From the NCBI GenBank assembly GCA_947039005.1, contig CAMQXY010000019.1:1-38501 (forward strand): a DNA stretch of 38,501 bases. The letters are read 5' to 3'. Position 1 is the first letter of the stretch. Each line of letters begins with the position of its first letter. Positions 36,383-38,501 of this stretch are shown here, piece by piece. The translations under genes were made by a program, and so were the position numbers. Under the pieces are notes generated by a model that saw nothing but the letters and a program-made list of their open reading frames with translations, searched no databases and was not told the DNA's origin. The DNA comes from an uncultured Photobacterium sp. (GTDB taxonomy: Bacteria; Pseudomonadota; Gammaproteobacteria; Enterobacterales; Vibrionaceae).

Positions 36383-37097
36383 TTACTTCGACGTTATATT
36401 AACTAACGCACATAAAACACTAGAATATAATCGTGTTATTAACTTTTTCATTCTTACTTGTGGCTGCATCATTTTTTGCTTACGGCAACCTATCGTAGAA
36501 TGTTTATCATCACAAGGTTTTATAGGTGCCGGATCAAGTCCATAAATCGCTTGTCGATGTAAATATGTATTACGAATAAACACATCTACAGGTAATATCA
36601 TTTTTTCACTGCATCCAAAAATGCCTGCGCACATTGTGAAGAGATTAAATAGCCCGTTGTACATTGAGGTACCTTTAAGAATTTAACTAACTTAACCTCA
36701 TCCTGCTGAGCAACAGAATAAAAAAGTTTTGTTTCCCATGGCTCTAGTCGAATAAAAGGATGGTTATTCATCCATAATTTAGCCACTTCAATTAACGCAC
36801 AAAAATCATCTCGAAGAATAAAATCATCTTCAAGAATAACAACAGGCTGATCAAGCTTAATGACCTGTTGCCAGGCTAATATATAACTCGCATAACAACC
36901 TAACTCTCCAGCTAGCGCCTGCGACCTCGATGACGAATAAAACCAATTTCATCATAATGCTGTAATAATGGGTCTCCCCCTAATCGTCCATCAACAGCAT
37001 TAATAATATCATAGCGAATACCGTATCTGTTTAGTATTGCTACTGCATTATTTCTTCTTGTTGTTGAAGACGCGAGACTAATAAGAAGTACTTTCAT
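36383..37097 (-). pseudogene. Decayed family-25 glycosyltransferase (LPS biosynthesis)
   Basis: Starting at ATG 37097 (MKVLLISLASSTTRRNNAV) with AAAGGA upstream, the frame reads as a GT25 enzyme until a one-base loss near 36917-36921 causes a TAG at 36912-36914. The next frame continues with GELGCYAS, VVILEDDFILRDD and CTTGYLISSQCAQAFLDA, then a second one-base loss near 36608-36611 gives a TGA. The third frame goes on to SEKMILPVDVF and the end at 36383. Restoring two bases gives 717 bases, an exact 238-residue protein. The ILEDDF motif is intact. The decay looks recent because the rest has no stops. Confidence 0.9.
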
Positions 37098-37305
37098 CAT
37101 ATCCTTTAAATAACCCGTTGTACCCATTAATAGTAAAAACAATGGTTGGTTTGCTATTTTTAATAACCGCTTTATATACTTAAAAAACGATTATTTATAC
37201 TATAAAAAATCAACCCAATATTTCATAATATTTTCGTGTATTGTAACCTATAAAAGTGCTTGAGAGCACATATCAACCTCCCCTCGCCAAAGATTGAGAT
37301 CTACA

Positions 37306-38394
37306 ATGAAAATAATGGTATTCAGTTCATACATGGATGCATGGAACAGCGTTAGACCTGAAGCCGAAATGTTCATAGCAATAGCGCAACAAGGTCATCA
37401 AGTGACAGTTGTTACTCAAGGTAATGCCGATTATGTGGCACGGTTTCTAGAACAAGGCTTAACCGTCATTGATGCTTACCCAACAAAAAAAATATGCTGT
37501 AATACAATTAAACGACTTCGCCATGAACTCAAACAAAGCCACTACGATATCGTTTACGCAACCAACTCTCGAACCATTCCAAACGCGGCTTTTGCTTGTA
37601 TCGGTTTTCCTACAACGAAACTCATTACTTACCGAGGTACCGTTGGTGGTTTATACCGTCATGATCCTAGTGCGTATTTAACTCACCTTCATCCCCGTGT
37701 AAATGGGGTTTCATGTGTAGCGGATAAAGTACGTGAGGATGTTTGTAATCAGGTATGGTCAAACAAAGATAATGTCGTTGCTATTCACAAAGGTCACGAT
37801 CTGGTCTGGTACCAAACCCAAGCGGCCGATTTAAGCTCTCTTAATATTACCACTGATGACTTTATTATTATTTGTGTTGCTAACGCCCGACCAAGTAAAG
37901 GAGTGCATGTATTATTAGAAGCGATGCAATATCTAGTAAAAGAGCCGAATATTCATTTATTACTGGCTGGACGTGGGATTGATACAGCTACGAATCAGCA
38001 ACTGGCTCAACAAGCCCCTTATCCTAACAATATTCACTTTCTAGGCTACCGCACAGATGTGCCAGAACTCATGGCTGCTGCTGATGTACAAATTCAACCA
38101 TCTATCAGTGGTGAAGGTCTACCGAAAACAGTCATTGAAGCGATGGCTATGGCCATACCCTCAATTGTTACCACTACTGGTGGCAACGCAGAAATCGTAA
38201 CAGATGGCGTCACCGGATTTGTAGTTGTAACCAATAACGCCCATGCAATTGCAAATAAAATTAACTACCTTTATCATCATCACAATGAAGCAAAAACAAT
38301 GGGGCTTAAAGCTCAAAACTACATTGCCTCCACGCTTTCTGTTGAAAATACGGCACAACAACATCTAGCATTTTTTGAACGCTTATTGAAATAA
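37306..38394 (+). CDS. Glycosyltransferase family 4, intact copy
   Basis: The 362-residue protein has a GT-B fold outline: N-terminal acceptor domain (MKIMVFSSYMDAWNSVRPEAE) and C-terminal nucleotide-sugar domain with VANARPSKGVHVLLEAM, HFLGYRTDVPELMAAADV and the E-x7-E motif at E270 and E278 (GEGLPKTVIEAMAM). It should transfer a sugar to the LPS core; donor and acceptor are unknown. An in-frame TTG at 37294 also exists, but ATG 37306 matches the start of the decayed copy. An eight-A run at 37485-37492 is a slippage-prone site. waaF follows after 65 bases. Confidence 0.9.
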   Translation: MKIMVFSSYMDAWNSVRPEAEMFIAIAQQGHQVTVVTQGNADYVARFLEQGLTVIDAYPTKKICCNTIKRLRHELKQSHYDIVYATNSRTIPNAAFACIGFPTTKLITYRGTVGGLYRHDPSAYLTHLHPRVNGVSCVADKVREDVCNQVWSNKDNVVAIHKGHDLVWYQTQAADLSSLNITTDDFIIICVANARPSKGVHVLLEAMQYLVKEPNIHLLLAGRGIDTATNQQLAQQAPYPNNIHFLGYRTDVPELMAAADVQIQPSISGEGLPKTVIEAMAMAIPSIVTTTGGNAEIVTDGVTGFVVVTNNAHAIANKINYLYHHHNEAKTMGLKAQNYIASTLSVENTAQQHLAFFERLLK

Positions 38395-38459
38395 GTAATT
38401 CAGAATAACTGTGAATTAAAAATAAAAACAACAAATACCATTAACTCGGTAAATTATTT

Positions 38460-38501
38460 ATGACTAAAATTTTAATCATCGGTCCATCGTGGATTGGCGA
38501 C
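38460..38501 (+). CDS. waaF: Heptosyltransferase II, first 14 codons only
   Basis: The codons read MTKILIIGPSWIGD up to the window edge. This is the typical WaaF N-terminus (GPSWxGD), the enzyme adding the second heptose of the LPS inner core. It follows the intact GT4, mirroring the order of the decayed GT4 and waaF fragment at 33609-34940. Confidence 0.8.
   Translation, partial: MTKILIIGPSWIGD

Noticed and set aside
1..38501. CRISPR arrays, tRNA or rRNA genes, prophage or defence system
   Set aside because: Nothing with regular spaced repeats, tRNA-like cloverleaf ends, phage genes or defence-type proteins was seen on reading through; short structured RNAs could still be missed by eye.

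Overview
The window is a bacterial chromosome segment from a gammaproteobacterium. The AT-rich composition, the protein sequences and the gene order point to Vibrionaceae, and a Photobacterium-like genome is my best guess. That guess rests on gene content and recalled relatives, not on a search.

Layout. (1) Positions 1-20155 follow the E. coli 88-89 min order: metL-metB / metJ / rpmE / priA / cytR / ftsN / hslV-hslU / menA / zapB / glpF-glpK / glpX / regulator-fpr / DUF3135 / tpiA / pfkA, continuing to cpxP / cpxR-cpxA up to 23406. (2) Positions 23503-30350 follow the E. coli 81 min order: trmL / cysE / gpsA-secB / yibN-type rhodanese / gpmM-envC. The two blocks are joined here. Compared with E. 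coli, rraA, fieF, grxC and yibQ are missing from their usual slots, and a SufR-like regulator has been added in front of fpr. (3) Positions 30401-38501 hold a TetR regulator and an LPS (lipid A / core / O-antigen ligation) locus: lpxM, a WaaL-like ligase, a decayed family-4 glycosyltransferase (GT4), a waaF fragment, an opposing GT9 heptosyltransferase-like gene, a possible MITE, a decayed GT25 gene, then an intact GT4 copy and the start of an intact waaF.

How the genes work together. The left part combines methionine synthesis (metB/metL under MetJ, with met boxes visible), restart of replication (priA), division (ftsN, zapB, later envC), proteostasis (hslVU behind a clear sigma-32 promoter), menaquinone synthesis, and glycerol use feeding glycolysis and gluconeogenesis (glpF, glpK, glpX, tpiA, pfkA, gpmM, gpsA). 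The CpxPRA envelope-stress system has a perfect tandem GTAAA-N5-GTAAA CpxR box between the divergent genes. The right end is a rearranged and actively decaying LPS core region.

Most noteworthy. The GT4-waaF pair occurs twice, once broken and once intact. The two GT4 copies share an almost identical 145-bp block inside more diverged sequence, which suggests gene conversion. A terminator-like hairpin lies inside the envC signal-peptide codons. Unexplained long perfect inverted repeats precede gpmM and pfkA. I saw no tRNA, rRNA, CRISPR array, prophage or intact transposase. I found no clearly new defence or mobile system.
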